Positions 63,256 to 64,000 of a DNA stretch of 64,000 nt are shown piece by piece. Made by a program: the position numbers and the translations under genes. The stretch covers positions 365,199,233-365,263,232 of the forward strand of contig NC_080539.1 in NCBI RefSeq assembly GCF_028640845.1. Reading direction: 5' to 3'. Position 1 is the stretch's first letter, and each line of letters begins with the position of its first letter. Source of the DNA: Ahaetulla prasina. Taxonomy: Eukaryota; Chordata; Lepidosauria; Squamata; Colubridae. The notes beneath the pieces are model-generated. The model worked only from the letters and a program-made list of their open reading frames with translations, was not told where the DNA came from and did no database searches.

Positions 63256-63535
63256 TATCCTCCCTTTGGAGATTAGAATGGTCCCTTAAAACCCTGCTTA
63301 TCTTCCCATGTCTGGGGTACTGAATGTATTAAGGGCCCCATTTTCTCAGTTATATCGCTAACTGGCCAAATATCTTGCCCTCCATATATATATATATATT
63401 TCATCTGGATGTTTTTTGTGTTTTTCATGTTTTAAAATATTTTTAGTATTTTTAATTGCAATGTAGTTTTTGAATTGTAAGCCGCCCAGTGTCATTGACT
63501 GAGATGGGTGGCTATAGAAATTAAATAAATAATTG

Positions 63536-64000
63536 TGTAACATGTTTTCCCATGCTTGAATGACCTTTGCTTTTACTCAAGGAAGTCTGTTGTTTAGGAT
63601 TGCACAATACATTGGACCTTAAACCAATGGATTCCCTGAATGCTACATTACATTAACCTAGCTCACTTTGTATGTTTAATGATTAAGATGTTGGCCTATG
63701 CTTGGAGACACGGAGGCTAGGTCAGTTTCCTGGATGATTTTAGGACAGTCCCTGTCCTAAATAGGCAAAAGGGCCAGGAGTATGTGATGATAGGGATGCT
63801 GGTTTAACATCAAGGAATCCCAATTTCCGGCTCACACTTAGCTATGGAATATCGCTAGGCGATTTTGGATCAGTCACCTTCTCCATCCAAATTATTTCAC
63901 AATCCTTGTGCAGGAAGAATTGGAGCAGGGAGTACTGAGCATAGCTCTGCCTGGATAAATAAGTTATTATATACCATAAATATATCATTGTGTGTGTCAT
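63536..64000. other. Right edge, no gene recognised
   Basis: About 465 bp. The stretches GATTAAGATGTTGGCC and GTTTCCTGGATGATTTTAGGACAGTC suggest an old tRNA-type SINE, too worn to call. No exon seen. Confidence 0.45.

Larger units (their letters stand above)
60246..63535 (+). mobile_element. Second L2 subfamily, split three times
   Basis: Pieces: 60280-60340 (TACATGGGGCTGCCCCTGAAG), 62045-62194 (CAGGTGCAATTCAAGGTGCTGGTGG), 62806-62985 (TATGGCTTGGGACTGGGGTACC...LWN) and 63256-63535 (GTAAGCCGCCCAGTGTCATTGACTGAGATGGG tail). Insertions are a minus-strand L2, a hAT MITE and a SINE-B. Confidence 0.8.

Noticed and set aside
54421..64000. Possible neighbouring gene (ARMC6 would be expected beside SLC25A42 in human)
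   Set aside because: No exon-like conserved text was found on either strand; every frame of note belongs to a LINE.

Overview
This is a 64-kb window of vertebrate nuclear DNA, almost certainly from a squamate reptile and most likely a snake. The evidence is the repeat set: tRNA-derived Sauria-type SINEs ending in ACCTTT repeats, BovB (RTE) and L1 fragments, CR1 and L2-type LINEs, LINE tails running into (AGAAT/ATTCT)n arrays as reported for snake genomes, and many short hAT-type elements. There is no prokaryotic-style gene content.

The one host gene I can support is SLC25A42, the mitochondrial coenzyme A/ADP carrier, on the minus strand. Five coding exons are present from right to left: 12159-12073 (start codon), 8934-8823, 5352-5327 (a 26-nt exon), 3219-3053 and 1879-1763. 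All junctions are GT-AG and the phases join, giving about 170 N-terminal residues, roughly half the protein. The remaining exons lie left of the window. A CpG-rich, CCAAT-box-bearing segment at 54.05-54.42 kb is the best candidate promoter and would make intron 1 about 42 kb long. Just inside it, a 654/644-bp segment carrying a consensus 5' splice site is tandemly duplicated.

Nearly everything else is transposon. Family labels are mine. T1 is a terminal-inverted-repeat family (CAGGTAGTCCTCGACTTA ends, about 15 copies). hP is a near-perfectly palindromic hAT MITE (ends CAGGGGTCTCCAACC). hG is a GC-rich hAT MITE (ends CAGTGATGGCGAACC). hC has ends CAGGGGTGTCAAACTC. hR has ends CAGAGGTGGGTTTC. 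SINE-B is a tRNA-type SINE whose tail resembles the L2 3' end.

Layout: 1-12.2 kb holds the coding exons among hAT MITEs and solo LTRs. 12.3-26.4 kb holds LINE, SINE and T1 copies in intron 1. 26.4-31.1 kb is a CR1 split by an L1, which itself carries a 2.3-kb inverted pair of Penelope-like elements. 31.2-52.7 kb holds further solo LTRs, an L2 split by an LTR, and some unique intron sequence. 52.7-54.4 kb is the duplicated first-intron edge and promoter. 54.4-64 kb is upstream and repeat-dominated, with no neighbouring gene recognised. Nested insertions up to four levels deep are common and dated by exact target-site duplications (TSDs). No tRNA or rRNA gene, CRISPR array or prokaryotic operon is present.
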